Shown here: positions 24,943-34,414 of the stretch, in pieces | Layout: every line of letters starts with the position of its first letter | Numbering within the stretch: position 1 is the first letter of the stretch | Source of the DNA: Phycisphaerales bacterium PN19_bin_20 | Lineage (GTDB): Bacteria > Planctomycetota > Phycisphaerae > Phycisphaerales > UBA1924 | Reading direction: 5' to 3' | Length of the DNA stretch: 64,000 nucleotides | Assembly (NCBI GenBank): GCA_021173225.1 | Contig: JAJOLK010000007.1 | Span: forward strand, 1-64,000 | Notes under the pieces: generated by a model | The model's input: the letters and a program-made list of their open reading frames with translations, nothing else | Database searches by the model: none | What the model was told of the DNA's origin: nothing | Translations under genes and position numbers: made by a program

Positions 24943-27900
24943 ATGCCCTCTGACACCACCGCTTCGCCCAACGCCCCCGTTGCCGCCCGCAAGCGCCCCC
25001 GCGCGCTGCTGCGGAAGGTGCTCGTCATCGCCGCCGCGGCCCTTGCCGTGCTCATCGTCGCCGGCGCGCTGCTCATCCCCGTCGTTGCCGCGCGCCTCGC
25101 GCCGGGCCTGGTTCGTGACAACACCAAAGACGCCTTCGCCGGCACCCTCGCCCTCGACAGCGCCAGCGTTTCGTGGACCGGCCCCATCCAGCTCACAGGC
25201 CTCACCCTGACTGACCCGCAGGGCAAACCCGTCGCCAAGCTCAACGCCACGCTCTCAAAGGGCCTGCTGGGCTTCCTGGCTGACCGGGTAAACCTCGGCA
25301 CCACCACCCTCACTGGCCAGCTAGATCTCCTCCGCACCACCGACGTACAAGGCAACATCACTACCAACCTCCAGCAATCGCTCGCGCCACGCCCCGGCAC
25401 AACGACCACCACAGCCGTGCCCGCCGGCCCCGCCAAGCTCCCCCTTGGTCTAAAGGCCAAGCTTGACCTCAGCGCCCTGCGCGTCAACTACACACAGATC
25501 GAGCCCGCTGGCACCACCAACGCCGCCATGACCGACCTGACCGGCTCCATCAACTTTGACCACCCGCGTACCGGCAAGGCCGCCGCCAACGTCACCCTCA
25601 AGGCCGGCTTCACCGCCCTCGCGCCCGCCGCCAACACCGCCACACCAAACCCCGCCCCCGGCTCGCTCGCGGTTGATGCCGACGCCACCGACCTGACCGA
25701 CGCCAACGGCACACTCAGCCTCGATCGCGCGCAGATCAACGCCACCCTCGCACTCACCAATGCCCCTACCAACCTTCTGGACGCCCTCGCCGGGCAGAAC
25801 GGCATCATCGCCGCCGCCCTCGGCCAAACCCTCTCCACCAACATCAAGCTCGTCAGCGTTGGCGACCGCGCCGACGCCGACATCAAACTCACCAGCCCGC
25901 GCGCCATCGCTGACCTTGCCATCCTCCGTGACCGCGGCCGCCTGACCGCCCCGCGCCCCGGCACACTCACCCTCGAATCCCTCGACTTTGCCGCCACAAT
26001 CCCCGCCGTGCGCGACGCGCTCGCTCAGGCCAATCTCACCATCGCCAAGGGCGACTGGCCCAACCTCAAGCTCACCCTCGCCGCGCTCAACCTGCCCGCC
26101 GACAAGGCCACCCCCTACGCCGGCGCCTCCATTGACCTCGCCATCGACCTTGGCCCAACCACCGCCACACTTACGCGCCCAGCCACCACGCCCAACGCAT
26201 CGCCCACCGTCCAGCGCGTCAACATCCGCCCCGCCACACTCAACCTCAAGAGCACAGACTTCGCCGTCGGCATAGACCTCACCGCCGCCACCAGCGCCAC
26301 CATCGACAACCAGTCCGCCGGCGACCTCGCCGCCACCATCAACCTCGCAGGCCTTCTTGACCGCCAGGGCCAGCCCGTGATCTTCTCCGCCGGCGTTCCG
26401 ACTTCCATTAACGCCGACGTCAAGATCACTGCCCTTGACACCGCGCTGCTCGCGCCCTTTGTCGCCGCCCTCAAGCAGCCCATCGATCTGCCGACTGACC
26501 TGGGGCCGCGCCTCGATCTCGCCCTCAGCGCGCAGGCGCGCCCGCAGCCCAACGCAACCCCCAGCGCCATCCCTGACACGCTTATTACCCTCGCGCTCAC
26601 CAGCGACAACATCAACCTCCGCTCAGCGCTGGACATCTCCTCGGGCAGCCTGCGCTCCCGCACCGCCGAGCCCACCACCCTCACCATCCGCCGCGCCGGC
26701 CCGCTGGTCGCGCGCCTCACCCAGCCGGCCAACCCCCAGCCGGCCAACCCCCAGCCCACCACCACCACCACCACCACCAACACGCCGCCCGCGCTGCGCA
26801 TCACCGGCGACATGCCCGTGCAGGTCACCATCACAGACCTGACCATCCCCATGCCCGGCTTCAAGATCCAGCCTAAAGACGCCCGCGCGCTCGCCACCCT
26901 CACCGTTGGCCAGGTCTCCGCGTCGCTCCCCACCGCCGAGCCGCTTGACGCTGGCATCACAACCCTTACCCTCGACGCCGACATCCAGCCCCGCAAGCCC
27001 ACCGCCCTCAAGCTCCGCTCGCAGCTGACCATCGACAACCAACCGGCCACCCTCAACGCCGACCTCGAAGCCGACGGGCTCCTGCTCCCCTCAGGCCAGC
27101 CGACCATCGCCGCCCTGGGCGACAAACGCCTCGTCGGCACCGTCGCCCTCACCGGCGTCCCGGCCTCCGCCATCCAGAAGGCCGCGCTCGACTCCAACAC
27201 CGATCCCAACCTCCGCGCACTGCTCGCAGAACTCGTCGGCACCAGCGTCAACCTCACCGCCACCTTCACCCGCGGCCAGCCACCCTCGCTGGCACCCATG
27301 AAGTTCGCCCTCACCGGCCCCTCGCTCAGCGCCGAGCTCGCCCTGGTCCTTGCCGAAGACGCCCTCACCATCGACCGCGCTGTCGGCGGCGTCAACGTCA
27401 CCCCCGCCGCCGCCAAGGCCGCCCTCGCCCTCTCAGGCCAAGACGCACAATCCCTCGCCAACCTCTCGCTCCGCGAACCGGCACGCCTGGGCTTCAACCT
27501 CAGCCCCATTAACCTTCCGCTCAAGACCGCCCGGCCGGAGATCGACTGGGCCCGCGCCACCGACCGCGCACTGGCCGCCACCATCACCCTTGACAAACCC
27601 ATCATCGCCGACAACGTGATGGTCCAGGGCCAGCCCCAAAGCTTCGGCATCGCCAACGTCAACGCCAATATCGGCGCGCCGCTTGCCGCCATCGCACCCC
27701 CACGCCCCACCACAACACCCACCACTTCATCCACCACCACAGCCAAGGGCCCCGCGCCCACGGGCATCCTCCAAGTCGGCTTCACCGCCGAGCTCATCGG
27801 CGAGAACACCACCACCATCATCGCCCGCGCCAAGGCCGACGCGACCCTCGACCGCGCCACCGGCAAGCTCACCGCCCAGGCCACCATCAGCGATGTCGCC

Positions 27901-29694
27901 ACCGCACGCGCCGACCAGCTCGTTGGCAAGCCCGGGCTCATCTCCGGCGCCGTGGGTGACCGCGCCGCTGTCGCCCTCCGCGCCAGCCGCGAGTCCGCCG
28001 CCACCCCGCTCGATCTCTCCGCCGACATCAACACCCCGCGCCTCAGCGCCGGCGGCATCAAGCTCGCCCTTACCGACGACGCCGTCCGCCTCGCTCAGCC
28101 GCTCAAGCTCCGCTGGGATGTTGACGGCGCCTGGCTCGCCCGCTACGCCCTCGCGCCCACGCCCGCAACCTCACGCACGCCCGCCAAGCCCGCGCCCGCC
28201 ACCCTCCAAGGCATCGCGACCATCCAGGCCGAAGTCCGCCAGCTCTCCTTTGCACTTCCGCCCAAGAACACCGCCAACACCAACGGCACATCAACCACCG
28301 CCACCACCGGCCCGCTACGCCCGGGGCTCTTCGCCCTGGACGCCACCGCCCGCATCGACAGCGCCAACCTCCTCACCGGCCCGCGCCAGACCGCCGTCGC
28401 CATCTCAGGCCTCGAAGCCGCCCTCAAACACCTTGACGCCCCACAAAGCAACACGCCGGGCACGCAAGAAGGCCCCGGCCTCGCCATCGATGCCGCCATC
28501 ACCTCCATCCGCTCAGGCACCAACCAGTCCCCCGAGCCCGTCAAGCTCACCGCCACCATCCGCAACCTCGCCGACAGCCGCGGCAACCTCAGCCCAGACA
28601 GCGCCACCGTCACCGCCGCGCTCACCACCGGCAAGCTTCCCACCGCGCTGGTCGAGGCCTTCACCGGCGAGCCCGGCTCGCTGCAGCAACTCCTCGGACC
28701 AGAGCTCACCCTGATCGCCAAACTCGACAACGTTTCAAAGGCTGGCACCGGCGGTACAGCACGTATCGACCTCAAAGCACCCAACGCCAGCATCGTCCTC
28801 GGCGGGCCCATCGCCAACGGCGTCATGGCCACCCGCGCGCCCGCTGGCACCCCGCTCACCGCCCAGCTCTCCGAGTTCCGCTCCAGCAAGACCGTCGCCG
28901 CCGGGCCGACCTCCGCCCTCAACCCACTGGGCTACCTCGGCTTCGTCGCCGGCATCGAACGCCTGCGCGATGACGTCAACACCAAGCCCTCGATGATCGC
29001 CTCGCCAGACCTGGCCATCCCCATCGACGGCGACCTGACCAAGCTCAGCGGCACCATCAACATCGACCTCGGCCGCGTCAACATCAAGATGGAGCAGAAC
29101 TTTCTCCAGCTCCTCGACATCGCCGCACTCAACCGCGCCGTTGACCGCGTCGCCAACGCGCAGCAGCGCGCCGTGCCGCCGTTCGCCGTCAACATCGAAA
29201 GGGGCATCGCCCGCTACAGCAACGTCGAGCTGCCCATCGGCAGCTACACCTTTCGCACCACCGGCACCGTTGACCTCCCCAACCAGCGCCTCGACATCGT
29301 CACCTACGTCCCCACGCTGGCGCTCGCGCCCGGCATTCTCTCAGGCATCAACGAAAAGCTCGGCAAAGGCTTCGGCAAGATCCTTCCCAAAGACCTCACC
29401 GACGCCACCATGATCCCCGTCCGCACCAGCGGGCCCTCCGCCAACCCATCCACCACCATCGACATCGAGCTATTCGTCCGCGAGTTCGGCAGCAAACTGC
29501 TCAACCCCGAGAACATCCTGGGCACCATCGGCAACCTCTTTGGCCCCAAGCCCGAGCCCAAGCCCCAGCCCGAACCCAAGCCTCAGCCCCAGCCTCAGCC
29601 CAAACATGACGAGCCCAAGAAGCCAGAGCCCAAGAAAGAAGACAAGCCGCGCTCGCCCTTCCCCTTCCCGATCCCGCTGCCCACGCCGCGGTGA
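24943..29694 (+). CDS. Giant AsmA/TamB-like envelope protein
   Basis: A 1583-residue protein with one N-terminal membrane helix (VLVIAAAALAVLIVAGALLI) after a basic segment, and a long exported part made of repeating beta strands. The start of the exported part, 'LVRDNTKDAFAGTLALDSASVSWTGPIQLTGLTLTDPQGKPVAKL', has the AsmA pattern. The last third has 'GIARYSNVELPIGSYTFRTTGTVDL', also seen at the C-terminal ends of AsmA-like proteins. The family forms periplasm-spanning grooves for lipid transport between membranes. The composition is dominated by Ala, Thr, Leu and Pro. The extreme C-terminus is a Pro/Lys/Glu repeat (PKPEPKPQPEP) of about 50 residues. A family-level role is likely; its cargo is not known. 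Confidence 0.78.
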   Translation: MPSDTTASPNAPVAARKRPRALLRKVLVIAAAALAVLIVAGALLIPVVAARLAPGLVRDNTKDAFAGTLALDSASVSWTGPIQLTGLTLTDPQGKPVAKLNATLSKGLLGFLADRVNLGTTTLTGQLDLLRTTDVQGNITTNLQQSLAPRPGTTTTTAVPAGPAKLPLGLKAKLDLSALRVNYTQIEPAGTTNAAMTDLTGSINFDHPRTGKAAANVTLKAGFTALAPAANTATPNPAPGSLAVDADATDLTDANGTLSLDRAQINATLALTNAPTNLLDALAGQNGIIAAALGQTLSTNIKLVSVGDRADADIKLTSPRAIADLAILRDRGRLTAPRPGTLTLESLDFAATIPAVRDALAQANLTIAKGDWPNLKLTLAALNLPADKATPYAGASIDLAIDLGPTTATLTRPATTPNASPTVQRVNIRPATLNLKSTDFAVGIDLTAATSATIDNQSAGDLAATINLAGLLDRQGQPVIFSAGVPTSINADVKITALDTALLAPFVAALKQPIDLPTDLGPRLDLALSAQARPQPNATPSAIPDTLITLALTSDNINLRSALDISSGSLRSRTAEPTTLTIRRAGPLVARLTQPANPQPANPQPTTTTTTTNTPPALRITGDMPVQVTITDLTIPMPGFKIQPKDARALATLTVGQVSASLPTAEPLDAGITTLTLDADIQPRKPTALKLRSQLTIDNQPATLNADLEADGLLLPSGQPTIAALGDKRLVGTVALTGVPASAIQKAALDSNTDPNLRALLAELVGTSVNLTATFTRGQPPSLAPMKFALTGPSLSAELALVLAEDALTIDRAVGGVNVTPAAAKAALALSGQDAQSLANLSLREPARLGFNLSPINLPLKTARPEIDWARATDRALAATITLDKPIIADNVMVQGQPQSFGIANVNANIGAPLAAIAPPRPTTTPTTSSTTTAKGPAPTGILQVGFTAELIGENTTTIIARAKADATLDRATGKLTAQATISDVATARADQLVGKPGLISGAVGDRAAVALRASRESAATPLDLSADINTPRLSAGGIKLALTDDAVRLAQPLKLRWDVDGAWLARYALAPTPATSRTPAKPAPATLQGIATIQAEVRQLSFALPPKNTANTNGTSTTATTGPLRPGLFALDATARIDSANLLTGPRQTAVAISGLEAALKHLDAPQSNTPGTQEGPGLAIDAAITSIRSGTNQSPEPVKLTATIRNLADSRGNLSPDSATVTAALTTGKLPTALVEAFTGEPGSLQQLLGPELTLIAKLDNVSKAGTGGTARIDLKAPNASIVLGGPIANGVMATRAPAGTPLTAQLSEFRSSKTVAAGPTSALNPLGYLGFVAGIERLRDDVNTKPSMIASPDLAIPIDGDLTKLSGTINIDLGRVNIKMEQNFLQLLDIAALNRAVDRVANAQQRAVPPFAVNIERGIARYSNVELPIGSYTFRTTGTVDLPNQRLDIVTYVPTLALAPGILSGINEKLGKGFGKILPKDLTDATMIPVRTSGPSANPSTTIDIELFVREFGSKLLNPENILGTIGNLFGPKPEPKPQPEPKPQPQPQPKHDEPKKPEPKKEDKPRSPFPFPIPLPTPR

Positions 29695-30034
29695 TAGTTG
29701 TACTTCTACCTCTGTGTTTGGAGGGCGGGCTTCTAACTGCCTTGTCTACAAGATCGCGTGGGGCAGGATTTCATCCTGCCCAAACCGCCTTGCGGCCGTC
29801 ACGCTCCGCCTCGCACCACCCCCAACAACTTCCTCGGAGGGCGGCACATCAAGCGGGCTTTGCCCCTCGGTGTCGTTCGAGTTCTTCGCGCCCTCCGAGT
29901 TCCTCTCCACTCCGCCGCACACTCCGCGCGGCCCGCCATTACAACACTTTGACGATCCATCGCTCGCATCATCCGCCAGTCGAACGTCGCCATTCCCTCC
30001 TTTGTCCCGACAAAACCACGCTTTCTCTAGCGTC
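29695..30034. other. Non-coding gap downstream of the AsmA-like gene
   Basis: 340 bp between convergent genes. It contains one perfect hairpin (29761-29781) and otherwise nothing recognisable; no frame shows a coding pattern. It marks one edge of the phage-like gene group. Confidence 0.5.
29761..29781. terminator. Perfect hairpin between convergent genes, possible bidirectional terminator
   Basis: GGGCAGGAT (29761-29769) pairs exactly with ATCCTGCCC (29773-29781) across a 3-nt loop. There is no strong T-run on either side, so termination is plausible by position rather than proven. It could also be a mobile hairpin repeat. Confidence 0.45.
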
Positions 30035-31915
30035 TCACGCGTACCGACGCGCCCGCTCGTGCCCACGCTGCAGCACCACCAGCAAGTACCGCAGCGCATC
30101 TACCGCGTGGTCCGATCCATCCTTCAGCGGCACCGCGTCGCCCCCGTCTTCACTCGCGTACCGGTACCGCGTCAAGCTCCTGATCAGCCGCGGACACGAG
30201 TCAGAGATCATCAGGCTGGGCGGGCCGCTCGCCGGGCTTAGCCGAGCCCTGATCAGCTCCAGCCCGCCCACCACCCCGGTCCGCCACGCCCGCGCCCGCA
30301 GCCCGGCCCGCTGCATCGCCGCGATCGCGCTCACGCCGGTCTGATCGTTCCGCGCGTGCCCCGCCGGGTCGCATCCGATCCACGACGTCTCGCCCCACAT
30401 GCTCCGCTTCACCGCCTCGATGTGCTCGCCCAGCGTCCGCCCCTGCTCCATGTACTCAGCCAGCACCGTCACGTGCCAGGCCGAGAGATCAGGTCCCGCC
30501 GCCGCGCCGTCATCAACCGCTATGACCTCCGCGCCCACGCCCAGCGCCGTGCTCATGTCAGCCGCGCCCGCGCCATGCTCAGGCCCGCGGACCAGCGCCC
30601 ACAGCACCACCGTGGGCGCCCGCACGCCAAAGTCCATCCCCGCCACCAGCATCGCCCCCGCCCCGCCGTGCATCACCCCGACGTTCATCATCCCAAAGTT
30701 CATCGCCCCGCACTGCCGCCGAACGTCTTCGGGCCCGGGCAGCTCATCTGCGCGCCGTATGTGCAGCGCGCGATCAAACTCAGGAAATACGCACGCGCTG
30801 CCGCGAGGAGCCACGCACATCATCTCGCTGTTCCACACGCTCAGGCTCACGCGTCCTTTCAGCCGCCGCGCATCGCTCACGCTGACATGCCCGCCATCAC
30901 CCATAGCGCCACCACCGCCCTCACCCGTCGCCGCCGCCGCGCCAGCGCGCTTCGCCGCGCCGCCGCAGTCTGCGTGCAGTGCGCAGCTCGGGCAGTCCTC
31001 ACCGATGCCGCAGGTTTCCAGCGCGTCAACGACCGTCCACTTCATCAGCACGCGCTCGCGCGAGCGCGCCGGCGCAGCGCTGTCAGCGCCAACACCCTGC
31101 GCCGCAGGCGCCGCAAGCTCACGCAGCGGGGTTGATCGCTCGACCAGCTCCCACATCAAGCCCAGCGGCACGTGCATCGTGCTCAGCGTGTGCACCGAGC
31201 CCTGCACCACAGCACCCCACGGGCCGCTGGTCCGCATCTGCCGCGTCGTCAGCTGCGCCGCGTCCCACACGGCCCGGTCAAACAAGTCCGCCTCGTCGCA
31301 CCGCAGCTTCTGCACACGCGTGCCCCGCACGCTCGCCTCGCTCTGCGCAAGCACCTCGACACGAGAGCCATTGCGAAGCCTCACGCGCTTCTCGGTCGGC
31401 CTGCCGTCGAGAAGGGCCGCCAGCTCGGGCCGGTCAAAGAACCGGCGCAGATGCTCGTGCATCCGGCGCGACTGCTCCAGGCTCCCGCCCAGCACACGCA
31501 CCTCAATCCCCGGCTTGTACAGCAGGTCCAGCAGCGTCGCGACCGCACCAAGAAACGTCTTGCCCCCGCCTCGCGCCGCCCACACCACGCAGTCCGCCGG
31601 CAGCGCACTCTCGCCATCACGACGCGCGAATGACCCGTCGGGCAAGAGCACAAACGCGCCCTCGAAGAACGAGTGCACCAAGTACGCCAGCGGCGCATCG
31701 CTACCCGCCAATAGCGCGCGCCGCCCAAACTTCACCTCCAAGAGCCGCTCAAGACGCACCAGCAGCTCGTCTGGATTTCGCGGCGGATCGATCAGTTCCT
31801 CAGGCACCGCCGCCTCAACCGCCGTGCTCGCCTTCTTGACGCGCGTGCCGGCGCGCCCGCCCGCCCGCTTGCCCACGGCACCGCCCGAAGCCTTCGCTAC
31901 TCGCTTGCCCATCAC
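30035..31915 (-). CDS. terL: Phage terminase large subunit
   Basis: The DNA-packaging motor of tailed phages: an ATPase that pumps DNA and a nuclease that cuts it. The ATPase has Walker A 'AARGGGKTFLGA' (113-124), Walker B 'LRCDEAD' (204-210) and a coupling segment 'QGSVHTLSTMH'. The nuclease (RNase H-like) part has 'GMDFGVRAPTVV', 'IGCDPAG' and 'GSDHAVDALRY', each with the expected acidic residue. Between the two lies a Cys cluster (CGIGEDCPSCALHADCG) that may bind zinc. The N-terminus is Lys/Arg-rich. The start is GTG 31915 or ATG 31912, immediately after the TGA of the acetyltransferase gene. All catalytic residues look intact although no capsid genes are near. Last gene of a four-gene operon. 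Confidence 0.85.
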   Translation of the reverse strand: MMGKRVAKASGGAVGKRAGGRAGTRVKKASTAVEAAVPEELIDPPRNPDELLVRLERLLEVKFGRRALLAGSDAPLAYLVHSFFEGAFVLLPDGSFARRDGESALPADCVVWAARGGGKTFLGAVATLLDLLYKPGIEVRVLGGSLEQSRRMHEHLRRFFDRPELAALLDGRPTEKRVRLRNGSRVEVLAQSEASVRGTRVQKLRCDEADLFDRAVWDAAQLTTRQMRTSGPWGAVVQGSVHTLSTMHVPLGLMWELVERSTPLRELAAPAAQGVGADSAAPARSRERVLMKWTVVDALETCGIGEDCPSCALHADCGGAAKRAGAAAATGEGGGGAMGDGGHVSVSDARRLKGRVSLSVWNSEMMCVAPRGSACVFPEFDRALHIRRADELPGPEDVRRQCGAMNFGMMNVGVMHGGAGAMLVAGMDFGVRAPTVVLWALVRGPEHGAGAADMSTALGVGAEVIAVDDGAAAGPDLSAWHVTVLAEYMEQGRTLGEHIEAVKRSMWGETSWIGCDPAGHARNDQTGVSAIAAMQRAGLRARAWRTGVVGGLELIRARLSPASGPPSLMISDSCPRLIRSLTRYRYASEDGGDAVPLKDGSDHAVDALRYLLVVLQRGHERARRYA

Positions 31916-32656
31916 TCAGCCCCCCTTGCTGTAGAAGCCCAAAACCTCATGAACCAGCGCCAACGGACGCGCCACCAGCCTCGCCCACGTCGCATCAATC
32001 AGCTCCAGTTCGCCCGGCACGATGCCACACGCACTTTCTTGCCCGCGCCTCGGGCGCGTCGCGCGTGAGGCACCCGCCCACACGCGCCACGCCTGCGCCA
32101 GCCGCGCGTCACGCGCTACGCGCGCCCTGACCCGCGGCTCGCACAGGTCAACCCCGCCAGGTCCGCCCAGCCCCGCCTCGCGCAGCGCCGCCAGCAGCCG
32201 CGCCGACGCCGGGCACAGAGGCACCTCGACGCGGCGCATCCCGGCCCGAGAGAACATTCCGCACCAGTGCGCCATCGCCGCGAGCGTCTCGGTCCATGGT
32301 GTCAGCGGCCGCGCCAGGTACTCGCGCACCAGCATCGACCCTACGCCCAGCCCGCGCGCACGAGGATCAACCACGACCCGCGCAATCCGACGAAGCTCCG
32401 CGTTGAGCACCGCCGCCCGCGCGCGTGGCGAGCGGCCATCAAGCCACCCGGGCCACGCCCGCTCACGCCAGCGCCCGTTGAGCGTCGGGTGCGTGACCAC
32501 CAGCACGCCCGCGACGCCATCGAGCCCATCGCACAGCGCCAGCACGCCGCCCGCCACACACCGCGGCACGCCCCCAACATAATGCCACCGCGCCAGCGCC
32601 GCGCACGCCGTCGAGGCCTCAGCCGCACTCGCCCACTCGGTGTGCGTGCTCAGCAC
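31916..32656 (-). CDS. GNAT acetyltransferase-like protein, partner of the ABC ATPase
   Basis: A 246-residue protein with a GNAT acyl-CoA-binding core: 'RIARVVVDPRARGLGVGSMLVREYL' (motif A, R/Q-x-x-G-x-G form as RGLGVG), followed by 'WTETLAAMAHWCGMFSRAGMRRV'. The opening 'ARWHYVGGVPRCVAGGVLAL' and 'GVAGVLVVTHPTL' also fit the acetyltransferase half of proteins I remember as COG2401 (ABC ATPase fused to acetyltransferase). Here that half is a separate gene. The GTG start overlaps the ABC ATPase stop by 7 nt (GTGCTGA) and its stop abuts the terminase start, so translation is probably coupled. Substrate unknown; a DNA base, as for the Mom protein of phage Mu (a GNAT relative), is one speculation. 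Confidence 0.7.
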   Translation of the reverse strand: MLSTHTEWASAAEASTACAALARWHYVGGVPRCVAGGVLALCDGLDGVAGVLVVTHPTLNGRWRERAWPGWLDGRSPRARAAVLNAELRRIARVVVDPRARGLGVGSMLVREYLARPLTPWTETLAAMAHWCGMFSRAGMRRVEVPLCPASARLLAALREAGLGGPGGVDLCEPRVRARVARDARLAQAWRVWAGASRATRPRRGQESACGIVPGELELIDATWARLVARPLALVHEVLGFYSKGG

Positions 32657-33393
32657 GCGTCAGCCCCTGGCGCTTGAACGCCCGCCCGCCCGTCAAGGCC
32701 CACGGTCACCAGCAGCCCCGGGCGCAGGGCCGCGTGCAGATCGTCATGGCTGGTGGCCAGCAGCAGGCTCAGCGGGTCTGCACTGCGAATCTGCCCTACG
32801 CCAAGGCACAGCGCCTTGGCGGTGAAGCGATCAAGCGTTGCGGCAAACTCGTCGGCGATCAGCACGCGCGGGGCCTGCTGCCAACCGCTCTGCGCTACGT
32901 CACGTGCGCCCGCTCGCACGCTCACTTTTGGTCTCGTCGCCAGGGCCAGCGCAAGTCTGAAGCGTTGACCAGCAGAGAGCACGGAGGCCGGCGCGAGCCA
33001 CAGGCGCGCCTCACCAAGGCCCAGGCGCGCCAGGTGTGCAAGCCAGCGATCCAGCGGCCCGGCGTCCATGCTGGCGACCGCCAGCCGCCCGCGCGCTAAG
33101 CGCGCATCGGGCTGCAGGGTGCTGACGCGCGGCCGCGCCGCGCCCTCGCACGCAAGCTCACGCCGCACCAGCCTTAGCAGTGTTGACTTGCCCGACCCGC
33201 TGGGCCCGGTGATGAGCGCCACGCGGACGCGGCCATCGGCATCGCCCGGCTCGCACAGCCACCGCGCCAGCGCCCGAGCGGCCGGCCGCAGACCTTCGAT
33301 TATCGCGGCATGGTCGGTCTGCGCGCGGGCTAAGCACAGCCCCACTGCGCTGGCTGCCCGGCGCGTCCGAGGGTTTGATCGCGGCACGCACAT
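32650..33393 (-). CDS. Stand-alone ABC-type ATPase (COG2401-like)
   Basis: A 247-residue soluble ABC ATPase without membrane segments. It has Walker A 'GPSGSGKST' (63-71), signature 'LSAGQRFRLALALA' (139-152), Walker B 'RVLIADEFAATLD' (176-188) and a switch His in 'LLATSHDDL'. The short LSAGQ signature and the lack of a permease gene separate it from transporters. It resembles the ATPase half of ABC-GNAT proteins that occur with phage-like genes. The ATG at 33393 overlaps the stop of the upstream HTH gene as TGATG, indicating coupled translation. It may power or gate the action of the acetyltransferase or the terminase; this is inferred from linkage only. Confidence 0.8.
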   Translation of the reverse strand: MCVPRSNPRTRRAASAVGLCLARAQTDHAAIIEGLRPAARALARWLCEPGDADGRVRVALITGPSGSGKSTLLRLVRRELACEGAARPRVSTLQPDARLARGRLAVASMDAGPLDRWLAHLARLGLGEARLWLAPASVLSAGQRFRLALALATRPKVSVRAGARDVAQSGWQQAPRVLIADEFAATLDRFTAKALCLGVGQIRSADPLSLLLATSHDDLHAALRPGLLVTVGLDGRAGVQAPGADAC

Positions 33394-34130
33394 CAGGCGG
33401 CCTCCAGGTTGGTGATGATGGCGGCGCTGGTGGCGCTGTTGGCGCTGTTGGCGCTGTTGGCGCTGTTGGCGCTGGTGGTGCTGTTGGTGGCGGTGCCCAG
33501 TGCTGCCAAGCGCGACTTGCGCAGCGTGCGGGCCATGACGCGGACGTCTGCCGGGCTCGGCTGCGGCGCGTCGGTCACGATCGCCGCGATCGCGTCCTTG
33601 CCCGCCCGGGCCTGCGCGAAAGTCAGCTTGCACGTGGCGGCGGCTGCGCGGATGGTCATCCCGCGCACAAAGATCGCGTCGCCCACCGCGCGCAGGCTGC
33701 GCGGCCAGGCGCCAGAGCGCGCAACGACGACGGCGAAGGCCGGGTGCAGCACGCGCTTGACCAGCACGCGGACGCGGCGCGAGACCGCCGTGGGCCGGGC
33801 GCTTTGCAGCAGCGCGACGTGACGGAGTGTCTGGCCTTGGGCGTAAACAGCCTGCAGCAGCGCGCGGTCGCCCTCGGGCAAGAATTCGGCACGCGCCGCG
33901 ATGACCTCTCGCGCGTGGTCAGAGACAGGCTTGCGCAGGTCACTGACCGCCTGCGGCACCAGCCGACCGCGTCGCGTTGGCGACGCCTGGGCAGCCCCGA
34001 CTGTGGCCCGCGTGACGGCTACCGCGTGCGCGCGGGTGCTCGTGGGATTTGTGGTTTGGCTGGCGCTTGAGTTGGGGGTTGCGGTCGTGGCGGTGAAGGT
34101 CGCTTGGGTGGGCAAGGGCGTGGCACGCAT
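33393..34130 (-). CDS. Helix-turn-helix protein, first gene of the terminase operon
   Basis: A 245-residue protein. The ATG at 34130 is set by AGGAG 8 nt upstream. The N-terminal 60 residues are Thr/Ala/Ser-rich. The middle holds two consecutive helical segments of HTH type: 'LPEGDRALLQAVYAQGQTLRHVALL...PTAVSRRVRVLVKRVL', like sigma region 4, and 'SLRAVGDAIFVRGMTIRAAAATCKLTFAQARAGK'. The C-terminus has SANSANSAN repeats coded by a 9-bp tandem array. Its place at the head of the operon fits a terminase small subunit (which bind DNA through HTH) or a sigma-like activator; sequence alone does not decide. Confidence 0.6.
   Translation of the reverse strand: MRATPLPTQATFTATTATPNSSASQTTNPTSTRAHAVAVTRATVGAAQASPTRRGRLVPQAVSDLRKPVSDHAREVIAARAEFLPEGDRALLQAVYAQGQTLRHVALLQSARPTAVSRRVRVLVKRVLHPAFAVVVARSGAWPRSLRAVGDAIFVRGMTIRAAAATCKLTFAQARAGKDAIAAIVTDAPQPSPADVRVMARTLRKSRLAALGTATNSTTSANSANSANSANSATSAAIITNLEAA
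33432..33485. repeat. 9-bp tandem repeat encoding SAN tripeptides
   Basis: Four exact copies of GGCGCTGTT (33432-33467) followed by two variants. They encode (Ser-Ala-Asn)n near the end of the HTH protein and end 39 nt before the ABC ATPase start. Confidence 0.85.
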
Positions 34131-34186
34131 GGTCGGGGCTCCTGATCTGAATTTGGTCAAAGTTTGGTGCGCGGGCTGTCTTTCGC

Positions 34187-34258
34187 TTGTCTGAATGGTC
34201 TTTGTGCGGTATGTTTACCAGACAATGAACGAACAAGCAAGGGGTTTGTTCGGTATGT
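34187..34258. promoter_or_regulatory. Operator-like region with nested palindromes between operon and repressor
   Basis: Within 72 bp there are two perfect 7-bp inverted repeats, TTGTCTG (34187-34193)/CAGACAA (34219-34225) and CGAACAA (34230-34236)/TTGTTCG (34246-34252), plus a direct repeat CGGTATGT at 34207 and 34251. The GAAC/GTTC half-sites resemble those of LexA boxes in many bacteria, although the spacing here is wider. Position between divergent genes, one of which is a CI/LexA-type repressor, fits an operator and promoter switch. Confidence 0.55.
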
Positions 34259-34414
34259 CACCAAGATTGTGCACAGCCGCGGCGTTCACGGGCAGTGGGC
34301 GCGTTTGGATGGGTGTGGTCGCGGGGTTGGGGTTCGGTTTGGGCGAGCTGGGCGGCGGGGTCTGGGCCAGATCACCCCGACACCACCACCCAGATCCAGC
34401 AAGGAGCTTGCGCG

